Part shown: piece by piece, positions 6,695 through 14,111 of the stretch
Layout: the number at the start of each line of letters is the position of its first letter
Numbering within the stretch: position 1 is the first letter of the stretch
DNA from: Dehalococcoidales bacterium
Lineage (GTDB): Bacteria > Chloroflexota > Dehalococcoidia > Dehalococcoidales > Fen-1064
Reading direction: 5' to 3'
NCBI GenBank assembly: GCA_028712845.1
Contig: JAQTPO010000011.1
Span: forward strand, 11,538-26,556
Length of the DNA: 15,019 bases
Made by a program: the position numbers and the translations under genes
Notes under the pieces: model-generated
What the model was told of the DNA's origin: nothing
Databases searched by the model: none
What the model saw: the letters and a program-made list of their open reading frames with translations, nothing else

Positions 6695-8296
6695 ATGCCA
6701 GAGATAAATGCGATACAAAACACCTCGGACACGAGAATAAAGCCAAAATTCCAGCTTCCCGAGAAGTGGGATTACGATGCAGATGTTGTCATATTAGGAA
6801 CCGGGGGAGGTGGGCTGGTATCAGCCATTACGGCGCATGACCAGGGAGCCAGTGTTCTATTACTGGAGAAAACTTCGGAGTCAAGGGAGGGCGGAAATAC
6901 CAGGGTATCCCAGAATGGCTTTTTTTGCCCAACAAATATACCTCAGGGAATCGAGTACCTGAAGGCTTGCTGCAAAGAGACAACCCCCGACGATGTAATT
7001 AGGACTTTTATCGAATACTTGGCTGATAATATTGCATGGATACAGAGTATGGGTGGTGAGGTAGTGACCCTTCGAAAAGGAAGAGAGAATGCGGAGTTTC
7101 CCGACTTGCCTGGAGCCGACTGTTTTACTTCGAGTTATGTTGGCCCGGCATCCAATGAACTGGGAGGAATGGCGGGACTGTGGCGCTTGCTTAAAGCCAA
7201 CGTGGTTAAAAGGGGAATAAAGATAATATACGAGACCCCCGCGAAAAAACTGATTCAAAACCCGGCAACACTGGAGATAATGGGAGTTGTGGCAGAAAAG
7301 CAGGGAACTCACAAAGAATTGCATATCAAGGCAAAGAAAGCAGTCATCATGGCTTGCGGAGGCTTCGAATTCAATACTGAAATGATGCGCAATTACTTTG
7401 TGCAAGGTGCCCCGATTTACAGCATCGGCACACCAAGTAACACCGGAGACGGTATCAAAATGGTAGAGGAAGTTGGCGCGGAGCTATGGCACATGTCCAA
7501 CGTACTCGCACCCAGCTATGAGCTTCATTTTTCTGATGCTGGCCTGCCGCTGGGTCAGTGTATGTACTTTTATGCCCCATCTGACTCCCTGATATGGGTA
7601 GATAAAATCGGGAACAGATGGCGAAACGATGAACCACCCCGGGGCGCCAATTCAAGGCATGGCAAGGCGATTCAGGAAGGACTCTATCATGACCGAAATG
7701 GCTTCTATCCTCGTATTCCGACTTACGTCATATTTGATGAAGCGACAAGAACCGCCGGGCCTCTGCAAGCCCAACCTAATAATAAGAGAACAACTTTTGG
7801 ACTCTTTGGTTATACGCAATTCTTCAGAGACTACGAATGGAGTCCTGATAACACGAAGGAAATTGCGAGGGGTTGGATACTAAAGGCAAATACAATCAAA
7901 GAGCTCGCCTTGAAGATAAAGAGGGACCCTGATAATGAGGGAAGAATGGATTCGGATACGCTGGAGAACACCGTGTCCAGATACAACCAATACTGTAAAT
8001 CAGGCACTGACCCCGAATTCGGCAGAGCGTCCAAGACACTCATGCCGATTAAAACTCCGCCATTCTATTCCTGCAAGCTGTGGCCACGGGCGACTAACAC
8101 GCAGGGTGGACCGAAGCACGATAAGCACAGACGTGCCATGCATATCAGTGGCAAACCTGTTCCAAGATTATATACCGCTGGTGAGTTCGGTTCGGTCTGG
8201 GGTTGGTTATACCAGGCAGGCGGCAACGTGGGTGAATGTATCGCCAGCGGACGCATCGCCGGTGAGCATGCCGCAGCGGAAAAACCGTGGATTTAG
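6695..8296 (+). CDS. FAD-dependent oxidoreductase, fumarate reductase / 3-ketosteroid dehydrogenase type (FAD_binding_2)
   Basis: A 533-residue flavoprotein. The N-terminal Rossmann fold is clear: DADVVILGTGGGGLVSAITA (about 28-47) then VLLLEKTSE with the ribose-binding E58, and GGNTRVSQNGFF. The mid-region has ACGGFEFNTEMMRNYF, as in flavocytochrome c / KstD relatives, and the C-terminus has GEFGSVWGWLYQAGGNVGE and CIASGRIAGEHAA, the second FAD-contact motif. There is no signal peptide, Tat motif, haem CxxCH or FMN-type domain, so it is a soluble cytoplasmic single-cofactor enzyme. The family reduces or desaturates C=C bonds next to a carbonyl or carboxylate (fumarate, urocanate, 3-ketosteroids); the exact substrate cannot be read. 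ATG 6695 was chosen for the GGAGGAGACAG ribosome site; an ATG at 6647 lacks one. It precedes a TRAP operon, hinting at an imported carboxylate substrate. Confidence 0.85.
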   Translation: MPEINAIQNTSDTRIKPKFQLPEKWDYDADVVILGTGGGGLVSAITAHDQGASVLLLEKTSESREGGNTRVSQNGFFCPTNIPQGIEYLKACCKETTPDDVIRTFIEYLADNIAWIQSMGGEVVTLRKGRENAEFPDLPGADCFTSSYVGPASNELGGMAGLWRLLKANVVKRGIKIIYETPAKKLIQNPATLEIMGVVAEKQGTHKELHIKAKKAVIMACGGFEFNTEMMRNYFVQGAPIYSIGTPSNTGDGIKMVEEVGAELWHMSNVLAPSYELHFSDAGLPLGQCMYFYAPSDSLIWVDKIGNRWRNDEPPRGANSRHGKAIQEGLYHDRNGFYPRIPTYVIFDEATRTAGPLQAQPNNKRTTFGLFGYTQFFRDYEWSPDNTKEIARGWILKANTIKELALKIKRDPDNEGRMDSDTLENTVSRYNQYCKSGTDPEFGRASKTLMPIKTPPFYSCKLWPRATNTQGGPKHDKHRRAMHISGKPVPRLYTAGEFGSVWGWLYQAGGNVGECIASGRIAGEHAAAEKPWI

Positions 8297-8329
8297 GGGG
8301 CTACCTTTAAAAATAAGCGGAAATTGATA

Positions 8330-8359
8330 TTGACATGAAAAGTAAATACTGATTATAAT
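8330..8359 (+). promoter_or_regulatory. Consensus sigma-70 promoter of the TRAP operon
   Basis: TTGACA (8330-8335) and TATAAT (8354-8359) are both perfect consensus hexamers, separated by 18 bp. Transcription would start near 8366, leaving a leader of about 115 nt before dctP. This separates dctPQM transcription from the upstream flavoprotein gene and predicts high constitutive expression unless repressed or attenuated in the leader. Confidence 0.75.
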
Positions 8360-8378
8360 GCCTCAAACAAGTTGGTGC

Positions 8379-8417
8379 CCATGCATATTTCGTGCTATGG
8401 AGGTGAATAAAATGTGA
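8379..8417 (+). other. dctP leader: small hairpin plus a strong ribosome site leading to a start-stop ATG-TGA
   Basis: In the 5' leader CCATGCA and TGC-T-ATGG pair with one bulge (8379-8400). The strong Shine-Dalgarno GGAGGTGA (8399-8406) begins in the right arm and lies 5 nt before ATG (8412-8414), which is followed at once by TGA. The site would load a ribosome to make only fMet. It may be a translational regulator or the relic of a lost gene. Confidence 0.3.
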
Positions 8418-8482
8418 CCGTATCACTGTTTCAGCAGAGTAAGACTTATTATGATTTATGATAAAGAAGTGAGAAAGGAAGT

Positions 8483-9652
8483 ATGGAAAAGAGGAAATCA
8501 TTAATTTTAACTGTGGTTCTGGTTTGCATATTGTCCCTATCATTGATTGCCTGTTCCTCGCCGGCAGGCACCCAGACTACGCCGGCAGCCACAACATCAG
8601 CACCAACAACTCCCCAACCAGCAACTTCTACTGCCACCACTCCTGCAGCCACGACCAAACCGGCACCAGCACCATCGGCTCAGCCTGCCAAGGTATACAA
8701 AATGAAATTCCAAGAATCTATGAATGCCTCCGGCACGCCGATTGATATATGGAATGTCTGGGCTAAACAGGTCAAAGAAATGACAGGCGGGCGAATAGAA
8801 ATATCCGTATTTGGGGCGGATACAATAGCACCACGGGCTGAGGTACTTGCCTCAGTAGCAGCCGGCGTACTTGATATTTCACGCATTTCCCCGGGTGACC
8901 TGGTGAATAAGCTACCGGAAGCCCCGTTGATGCATGAGATCCCCGGAACATTTCGGGATATTGATGATCTTATGTCCCTCATCGACAACTATGGCTGGAT
9001 GGACCTTATCCGGGAGATTTATGCAGAGCAGGGGGCTTTCTATTTGGGGCCAAGCCCCGGCGCAGGGAAGCCATGGTGGGCAAAGAAACCAATCACCAAG
9101 GCGGAAGAAATCAAAGGCATGAAGGTCAGGACTTTCGGTTTGATGTCCAACCTGTTCCAGGCTCTGGGAGCATCAACGACGATGATACCGCATACGGAAA
9201 GCTATATGGCCTTAAAGCTGGGTACCGTTGATGCCTATTCCACCTCAATGGTTGTCTATGTAGACAACAAGCACTATGAAATCACTCCCTACGTCATGAT
9301 GCCTGCCCTTTCCGGTGTTTCCGGTCCGGCAATCGTAGCGAATATGAGGGTCTGGCAGAGTCTATCCGATGACCTGAAGGAGATTCTGCTGGTAGCTGCG
9401 AGAGCACAGGCTTACGAGGTATTTTACAAAGCTGAAGGGCAACCGGGCACCTACCTGTTCTACAAATTCCTTGAAAGTGTCCAGAAGACCGGCTATAAGA
9501 TTACCTTCGTCCAGATGGGAGACGAACTTCTGAATGCAATAGCGGTAGCGGGAACCAAAATTTTGGACGACGCAGGCTCCAAGAGCCCACGCGCCCAGAG
9601 AATGGCCAACGACATGAAAGCCTTGATGAAGTTCAAAGGCTACATCAAATAG
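8483..9652 (+). CDS. dctP: TRAP transporter substrate-binding lipoprotein DctP
   Basis: A 389-residue receptor of a TRAP transporter. It has a lipoprotein signal with lipobox LSLIAC (Cys24), so it is anchored to the outer face of the membrane. A Thr/Pro/Ala-rich stalk (about 25-68) follows, then the DctP fold: KMKFQESMNASGTP, MTGGRIEISVFGADTIA, EEIKGMKVRTFG (Arg216 is the position that normally salt-bridges the substrate carboxylate) and LKLGTVDAYST. A membrane-anchored receptor on a flexible stalk is what is expected in a Gram-positive or monoderm cell; classical DctP is periplasmic and free. The ATG has AAGGAAG closely upstream. It is the first gene of dctPQM, driven by a consensus promoter. 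The ligand is probably an organic acid; it cannot be named from sequence. Confidence 0.92.
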   Translation: MEKRKSLILTVVLVCILSLSLIACSSPAGTQTTPAATTSAPTTPQPATSTATTPAATTKPAPAPSAQPAKVYKMKFQESMNASGTPIDIWNVWAKQVKEMTGGRIEISVFGADTIAPRAEVLASVAAGVLDISRISPGDLVNKLPEAPLMHEIPGTFRDIDDLMSLIDNYGWMDLIREIYAEQGAFYLGPSPGAGKPWWAKKPITKAEEIKGMKVRTFGLMSNLFQALGASTTMIPHTESYMALKLGTVDAYSTSMVVYVDNKHYEITPYVMMPALSGVSGPAIVANMRVWQSLSDDLKEILLVAARAQAYEVFYKAEGQPGTYLFYKFLESVQKTGYKITFVQMGDELLNAIAVAGTKILDDAGSKSPRAQRMANDMKALMKFKGYIK

Positions 9653-9680
9653 TAGCAAGTACTCTATAATCAGACAGAGT

Positions 9681-9707
9681 TGCGCGGGGGCTTTACGCCC
9701 CCGCGCA
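9681..9707 (+). other. GC-rich intercistronic hairpin between dctP and dctQ
   Basis: TGCGCGGGGGC-TTTAC-GCCCCCGCGCA is a perfect 11-bp stem with a 5-nt loop, 28 bp after the dctP stop. It is followed directly by CAAGGAGG, the dctQ ribosome site, not by a U-tract. It probably protects the dctP end of the mRNA and lowers read-through, giving more receptor than membrane subunits, as is common for binding-protein operons. Confidence 0.65.
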
Positions 9708-9726
9708 CAAGGAGGATAACGGCCTG

Positions 9727-10233
9727 ATGTTACGTTTTGCCAGCTTTATCGACAAACTGAACGACTCGATCGGAAAGGCATGGGCTTTCTGCTTACTTCC
9801 TCTGACTGCTATGCTTACTTTCGAAGTTATTATGAGATACGTTTTCAACATGCCGACGATATGGGCGCATGATGTCAGCGGGCTCCTGTTTGTAACCATG
9901 TTCGCCTTCGGTGGTGCTTACGCACTCCGCCATGGCGCCCACGTGCGTGTCGATATGTTTACCAACAAGCTCAGCCCGCGCGGGCAGGCAATAACCAATA
10001 TTTTGATAACTCCCCTGTTGCTCATGATGTTGGCAGTGTTTATATGGTCAGGCTGGTTGCAGTCCGTAAAGTCGCTGGCGATGATGGAACGCGGCGAGTC
10101 TTTCTTTGGGCCTCCGCTCTACCCGATGAAAATCCTTGTGCTGGTAGCCACGTTCCTGTTTGCTCTGCAAGCACTGGCAAAATTGGCACGCGATATCCAC
10201 ACCGCCATCACCGGGAGGCAACAAAATGACTGA
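9727..10233 (+). CDS. dctQ: TRAP transporter small permease DctQ
   Basis: A 168-residue protein with four predicted membrane helices (about 18-38, 50-68, 90-112 and 130-150). The family signatures are present: FEVIMRYVFNMPTIWAHDVS after helix 1 and GGAYALRHGAHVRVDMF after helix 2. DctQ is the small helper subunit that joins the DctM channel subunit in the Na+-driven uptake complex. The ATG is preceded by AAGGAGG, 10 nt away, straight after the hairpin. The last codons overlap the start of dctM by 8 bp, so the two subunits are coupled in translation. The length is usual for the family. Confidence 0.92.
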   Translation: MLRFASFIDKLNDSIGKAWAFCLLPLTAMLTFEVIMRYVFNMPTIWAHDVSGLLFVTMFAFGGAYALRHGAHVRVDMFTNKLSPRGQAITNILITPLLLMMLAVFIWSGWLQSVKSLAMMERGESFFGPPLYPMKILVLVATFLFALQALAKLARDIHTAITGRQQND

Positions 10234-11554
10234 CCTGAACGTTATCACCATCACCGCCCTCATGTTTGGGATTATGATAATACTCCTGTTTACCGGTTTA
10301 CCGATTGCCTTTGGTCTGGCAATCACCGGCATGCTATTTACCATGTGGCTGTGGGGCATGGGGGCTCTCCAGCTCGGCATTTTGAAAATCTACTACATGG
10401 CATGGACTATAGTCCTCATTGCAATACCGCTATTCGTTCTGATGGGATGCGTGCTGGAGCGTTCTGGTATCGGCGACGACCTTTATAAGCTAATGCATGG
10501 TACCATCGGCAGATTAAGGGGTGGTCTGGCGGTAGGAACAATCATAATATGCACTATAATGGCGGCGATGACCGGCATCAGCGGCGCAGCCACAGTCACG
10601 ATGGGTATAGTCGCGCTACCGGCGATGTTCAAACGCGGTTATGACCAGAAGCTAGCTATTGGATCTATCGCCGCAGCCGGGGCGCTTGGCATCCTAATCC
10701 CGCCCAGTGTCAGTATGGTCGTATTTGCCCTTTTCGCCCAAGAATCAGTAGGGAGGTTATTTGCCGGTGGCGTCCTTCCCGGGCTTCTATTGTCTGCACT
10801 TTATGTCACTTATGTCATCGTAAGATGTCAGTTACAGCCTAATCTCGCTCCCTCAGTCGCTCTGGAAGAGAGATTTAACTTTAAGCAAACTATCATCGCC
10901 TCCAAGGGGATTATCCTTCCATTCATCATTATTGTAGGTGTTTTAGGCTCAATATTTACCGGGGCGGCTACGCCCACCGAGGCAGCGGCAGTCGGCGCTA
11001 CCGGCTGTATCTTAGCAGCCTTTATCCGGGGCAAATTCAGTTTTAGTCTCCTCAAGGAGTCACTATATAATAGCTTCCGCATTAGCTCTTTTGTCTTTTG
11101 GATCGTTGCCGGCGCTACTCTGTACGTGGCTGTATTTACCGCCCTTGGCGGTCCGGCGTTTGTCAAGGCAACATTGGCCAGCATGGATGTGAACCGCTGG
11201 GTTATTATGATTGCGATGCAGCTAACTATTTTCATTCTGGGGTGTTTCATTGACCCGCTAGGCATCGTGATACTGACCACTCCCATCTATGTGCCAATCC
11301 TGAAGGAGCTTGGCTTTGACATTGTTTGGTATGGCATCCTATTTGTCATGAATATGGAAACTTCTTTTCTCACGCCACCCTTCGGAGGCAATATATTCTA
11401 TCTAAAAGGCGTAGTCCCACCAGAGATCACTATGGCACAACTTTATAACTCGGTGTGGCCGTGGGTAATCCTCCAGATCCTAGGAATAGTCATAGTCATG
11501 ATTTTCCCCCAAATTGCTCTATTCCTGCCCAATCTCTTGTTCAGGCCAGGATAA
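10226..11554 (+). CDS. dctM: TRAP transporter large permease DctM
   Basis: A 442-residue, very hydrophobic protein with roughly a dozen membrane segments, the ion-coupled transport subunit. Family motifs in order are GLPIAFGLAITG near the start, LIAIPLFVLMGCVLERSG, MTGISGAATVTMGIVALPAM, AAGALGILIPPSVSMVVFA, GSIFTGAATPTEAAAVGATG and near the end ETSFLTPPFGGNIFYLKGV. The start at 10226 is set by GGGAGG upstream and by the family's N-terminus; an in-frame ATG at 10160 inside dctQ would add 22 non-hydrophobic residues. The operon ends here. No U-tract terminator follows; the next structures are a long-range inverted repeat CGTAGCT/AGCTACG (11559-11565, 11618-11624) and the IS end hairpin. Confidence 0.93.
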   Translation: MTDLNVITITALMFGIMIILLFTGLPIAFGLAITGMLFTMWLWGMGALQLGILKIYYMAWTIVLIAIPLFVLMGCVLERSGIGDDLYKLMHGTIGRLRGGLAVGTIIICTIMAAMTGISGAATVTMGIVALPAMFKRGYDQKLAIGSIAAAGALGILIPPSVSMVVFALFAQESVGRLFAGGVLPGLLLSALYVTYVIVRCQLQPNLAPSVALEERFNFKQTIIASKGIILPFIIIVGVLGSIFTGAATPTEAAAVGATGCILAAFIRGKFSFSLLKESLYNSFRISSFVFWIVAGATLYVAVFTALGGPAFVKATLASMDVNRWVIMIAMQLTIFILGCFIDPLGIVILTTPIYVPILKELGFDIVWYGILFVMNMETSFLTPPFGGNIFYLKGVVPPEITMAQLYNSVWPWVILQILGIVIVMIFPQIALFLPNLLFRPG

Positions 11555-11667
11555 GCAACGTAGCTGGTTCACAATTGAGATAAGACCGTGATTATAAACA
11601 TATAAGGAAGATAGCATAGCTACGAGCTGAAAAATAACGGTAATACAGAAAAAAACTGTCCTGATAC

Positions 11668-11686
11668 CCACGGGCAGAGCCCGTGG
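11668..11686. repeat. IS200-type right-end hairpin
   Basis: CCACGGGC-AGA-GCCCGTGG, a perfect 8-bp stem with a 3-nt loop, lies 5 bp beyond the ancestral tnpA stop (TTA at 11691-11693), the expected location of the right-end hairpin bound by the Y1 transposase. Confidence 0.7.
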
Positions 11687-11690
11687 CACT

Positions 11691-12111
11691 TTACAGGTTA
11701 AGTGAAGCTTGACCTTAATCATGCTCCCTTGGCATCTTACATACTCAGTGATTTGTTTTTCATCTAGCCTCACTATGGATAACAAGTAACTGGGCGACCA
11801 TACTACTCGCTCTTTCCAATAAACCCTTTCTAATTGCGCATGCTTTTCACGCATCTTATTAGCCGTATACTGCTTTATCTCCCCTATTACGTCTCTGACC
11901 GTGTATTTCGGCGGAATTACCATTACCAGGTGTATATGCTGAACATGTATATTCCCATCGATCATCTCGCAACCGGGCATCCTTTTTAGTATCCTCGAAA
12001 AAATCTGCTTATATATCCCCCCACCCCAGGATTCAGAACATGGCGATGGTATTTCGGTATCCAAACTATGTGATATTCCGTGCGATACCCGCCATGCCCA
12101 AATAGTCTCAT
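11691..12111 (-). pseudogene. tnpA: tnpA, IS200-type HUH/Y1 transposase, frame-disrupted
   Basis: The ancestral protein, ~140 residues, can be pieced together from three frames. From ATG 12111, frame one reads GYRTEYHIVWIPKYHRHVLN then PGVGG. The main frame continues IYKQIFSRILKRMPGCEMID, NIHVQHIHLVMVIPPKYTV (the HUH pair is HIH) and KERVVWSPSYLLSIVRLDEK, up to ITEYVRCQG, where Tyr and Gln four apart match the catalytic helix. The natural C-terminus GQASLNL then TAA (11691-11693) lies in a third frame, behind an in-frame TAA at 11715-11717. The first shift is at a G6 run (12017-12022), the second near 11722-11727. Catalytic residues survive but the gene is interrupted at least twice, so activity is unlikely unless frameshifting rescues the first break. 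A 200-residue open frame (11519-12121) spans the middle part and is not the true gene. Confidence 0.8.
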
Positions 12112-12159
12112 CTCCACACATCTACTCTGCGCCTCATGCCGCCTTATATTCGTTCACCC

Positions 12160-12174
12160 ACGGACAAAGCCCGT
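12160..12174. repeat. IS200-type left-end hairpin, degenerate
   Basis: ACGGAC-AAA-GCCCGT forms a short stem with one A/C mismatch, and its sequence mirrors the right-end hairpin. It lies about 50 bp upstream of the tnpA start, where the left-end hairpin of these elements is found. The mismatch suggests decay. Confidence 0.55.
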
Positions 12175-12208
12175 ATGCCTCCTCTACACTTGGGGTTATT
12201 AGAAAAAA

Positions 12209-12244
12209 GGAGGATATTTATTGTATTATAGGTGGTATATATGA
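12209..12244 (+). promoter_or_regulatory. Double ribosome-binding site and possible seven-codon leader before the MTHFR-like gene
   Basis: Two sites lie in tandem. AGGTGG (12230-12235) is 5 nt before ATG 12241 and decides that start. A stronger GGAGG (12209-12213) sits 7 nt before TTG 12221, which opens a seven-codon frame ending in TGA (12242-12244) and overlapping the ATG as ATGA. The second could be a coupled leader peptide or coincidence. Confidence 0.3.
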
Positions 12245-13851
12245 CGATAAACGATTATCAACATATTAATTCTCATACTTTCCGTGATGCTTTAATGGAC
12301 CCATGTACGTTTTGTACCAGTTGGGAGCAAGTACCCGGCAGAGGCGCTTTCGAGAGAGGCCACCATGCAATTTTGCAGGCTGCCGAACAAGCTGCCCGGG
12401 GAGGCAGGGTGCATGCTATCAGCATAACCGATGGCCCCGGAGGGAGCCCCGCAATCGCCAGTACTATGCTGGGCGCTGAGATAAAAAGGATGGGCATCGA
12501 GCCGCTGGTGCACTTTGCTCTGCGGGATACCAACCGCATCGCGGCGGAAAGTCTTTTCTATGGTCTGAACTCCGCCGGAGTCTGCAATCTACTGGTAATA
12601 TCCGGGGACTTCCCGGCCCGGAATAGGTCAGATGGGCAGGCAGGGCGAGTATTCGACCTCGATCCGACGAACGTACTGCAATTGATTCAAAGGATGAATG
12701 AGGGTTTGCAGTATGAAGTGATGGGGAAGATTAGAACGCTGAGTCCCACCGATTTCTTTGCCGGGGTAGCCGTTTCTCCGTTCAAGAAATTAGAGGCAGA
12801 AGTGATAGGGCAGTATTACAAACTGGAAAACAAAGTCAGAGCAGGTGCCCGCTTTATCATTAGCCAGATAGGCTTTGATGCGCGTAAAATGCAGGAGCCT
12901 TTACTCTGGCTCAAGCATATCGGACACCCTGTGCCCATGCTGGCGAACATCTACGTATTGTCTTACCACACTGCCAGATTGATGCACGATAACCAGATTC
13001 CCGGCTGTGTTGTCACGGATAAGCTGTTGAGTCAAATCGAATCGGAAAGCCATGCTCCAGATAAAGGCATGGCGGCCAGGCTACTCAGGGCAGCTAAAAT
13101 GTATGCCGTTGCCAGAGGGTTGGGTTATAAAGGTGTCCACATTGGTGGACACAATATTACCTACGACAAAGTGGAATACATCATTAATAAAGGTGAAGAA
13201 CTATACCACCGTTGGGAGGAACTGGTAGCTGAATTCGATTATCCTCAGAAAGATGGATTCTACCTCTTTCAGAAGGACGAAGAGACCTGTCTCAATACCG
13301 AAGAATTTGCCCCCAGACTGGCACCTGGTAAAAAGCCGTTAATCTGGCGTTTTTCGAGAATGGTGCACGATGTTATGTTCGAACCCGGTGCTCCGCTTTT
13401 CGAGCTGAACCGGAGAATGGCAGCATGGACAGACAAAAAGAAGGATTTGACCAAACTCTTCGAACGTTTAGAATCACTGGGTAAAGGTGTACTTTATGAA
13501 TGTATGCGGTGTGGAGACTGCTCGTTACCCGATATGGCTTATCTCTGTCCCGTTTCGCAGTGCCCCAAGGGCAAGCGTATGGGACCATGCGGCGGCAGTT
13601 TTGAGGGATGGTGCGAGGTTTACCCGGGGGAGCGCCAGTGCGTCTGGGTTCGAGCTTATGAGAGGCTCAAGGCTTATGGGGAAGAAGATAAAATAAAAGC
13701 GGCAACTCCGCCGCGAAATTGGGAACTTTGGCAAACCTCTTCCTGGCTTAATTACTTCCTCGGGCGCGATCACACTGCAAGGAAGATAGGAATTATGCCA
13801 CCTTCCGACTCCACGAAGAAGCCAGCGGACAACTCTGGTACCAGACTTTAA
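12241..13851 (+). CDS. Methylenetetrahydrofolate-reductase-like protein with Cys-rich MTHFR C-terminal domain
   Basis: A 536-residue two-domain protein. Residues ~20-330 follow the MetF TIM-barrel pattern: TFCTSWEQVPGRGAF (E29 where the family has its catalytic Glu), HFALRDTNRIAAESLFYGL, CNLLVISGDFP (D123, the flavin-proximal Asp position), DFFAGVAVSPFKKLEAEV, KVRAGARFIISQIGFDARK and GLGYKGVHIGG. Residues ~415-480 match the MTHFR_C / MetV-type domain: eight cysteines (421, 424, 427, 436, 441, 450, 458, 467) in CMRCGDC...CPVSQCPKGKRMGPCGG..., ligands for an Fe-S cluster or zinc. In acetogens this module lets MetF accept electrons from partners other than NAD(P)H. No other Wood-Ljungdahl gene is nearby, so this may be a folate-linked C1 enzyme of a demethylation route or a paralogue of unknown substrate. 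The start is set by AGGTGG 5 nt upstream. Confidence 0.8.
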   Translation: MTINDYQHINSHTFRDALMDPCTFCTSWEQVPGRGAFERGHHAILQAAEQAARGGRVHAISITDGPGGSPAIASTMLGAEIKRMGIEPLVHFALRDTNRIAAESLFYGLNSAGVCNLLVISGDFPARNRSDGQAGRVFDLDPTNVLQLIQRMNEGLQYEVMGKIRTLSPTDFFAGVAVSPFKKLEAEVIGQYYKLENKVRAGARFIISQIGFDARKMQEPLLWLKHIGHPVPMLANIYVLSYHTARLMHDNQIPGCVVTDKLLSQIESESHAPDKGMAARLLRAAKMYAVARGLGYKGVHIGGHNITYDKVEYIINKGEELYHRWEELVAEFDYPQKDGFYLFQKDEETCLNTEEFAPRLAPGKKPLIWRFSRMVHDVMFEPGAPLFELNRRMAAWTDKKKDLTKLFERLESLGKGVLYECMRCGDCSLPDMAYLCPVSQCPKGKRMGPCGGSFEGWCEVYPGERQCVWVRAYERLKAYGEEDKIKAATPPRNWELWQTSSWLNYFLGRDHTARKIGIMPPSDSTKKPADNSGTRL

Positions 13852-14111
13852 TTTACGGTTCTGTTCAGTCATAGTTGGTAATGCTAACGTAACTTTGGTG
13901 TAATTATTAGCGGTCTTGAAGAAATGGGTATCCCAGCGTTTTTAGTTTTCTTCTTCAGTTTATGAATTGTATTTTGGTATTCACAGGGCACTTTTGTCTG
14001 GCAGAAAGGGAAATAGCCCACTTGTTTTTTATTGCTAATGAATAATAACCACTACAGTAAAACGAAAAACGTAGTATTATGCAAGTAATGAGCTAGAATC
14101 AAGAGTTGAAC
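13852..14111. other. Gap with no clear gene; weak possible terminator at 13918-13953
   Basis: This 260-bp AT-rich stretch between convergent genes contains TGGG-TAT-CCCA (13925-13935) flanked by GAAGAAA and TTTTCTTC and followed by GCGTTTTTAGTTTTC. That could act as a weak terminator for the MTHFR-like gene. I see no ORF with a ribosome site, no tRNA-like fold and no obvious attachment-site repeat. Confidence 0.3.

Larger units (their letters stand above)
11660..12180 (-). mobile_element. Decayed IS200/IS605-family element
   Basis: A ~520-bp region between dctM and the MTHFR-like gene contains an HUH/Y1 transposase remnant on the minus strand flanked by similar GC-rich hairpins: 11668-11686 and 12160-12174, both of the form CCCACGG-x-C-A-x-A-GCCCGT. 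Subterminal hairpins at both ends and the absence of terminal inverted repeats are typical of IS200/IS605 elements. Exact ends are not visible because these elements make no target duplication; the limits given are approximate. No TnpB or omega-RNA region is present. Confidence 0.75.

Noticed and set aside
6881..7405. A 174-residue minus-strand open frame inside the flavoprotein gene
   Set aside because: It lies wholly antisense to a well-supported FAD enzyme and its translation resembles no family.
11645..11659. ACAG-A7-CTGT as a terminator for dctM
   Set aside because: The stem is only 4 bp, the A-run is in the loop, and no U-tract follows on the plus strand.
11519..12121. A 200-residue open frame on the minus strand as an intact transposase gene
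   Set aside because: Only its middle matches IS200 TnpA. The N-terminus YHIVWIPKYHRHVLN and the C-terminus GQASLNL lie in other frames, and its end runs past the IS hairpin into antisense dctM.
12221..12244. TTG-initiated seven-codon ORF as a real gene
   Set aside because: Although it has a strong ribosome site and ATGA overlap, it is too short to support. It is noted only as a possible leader.
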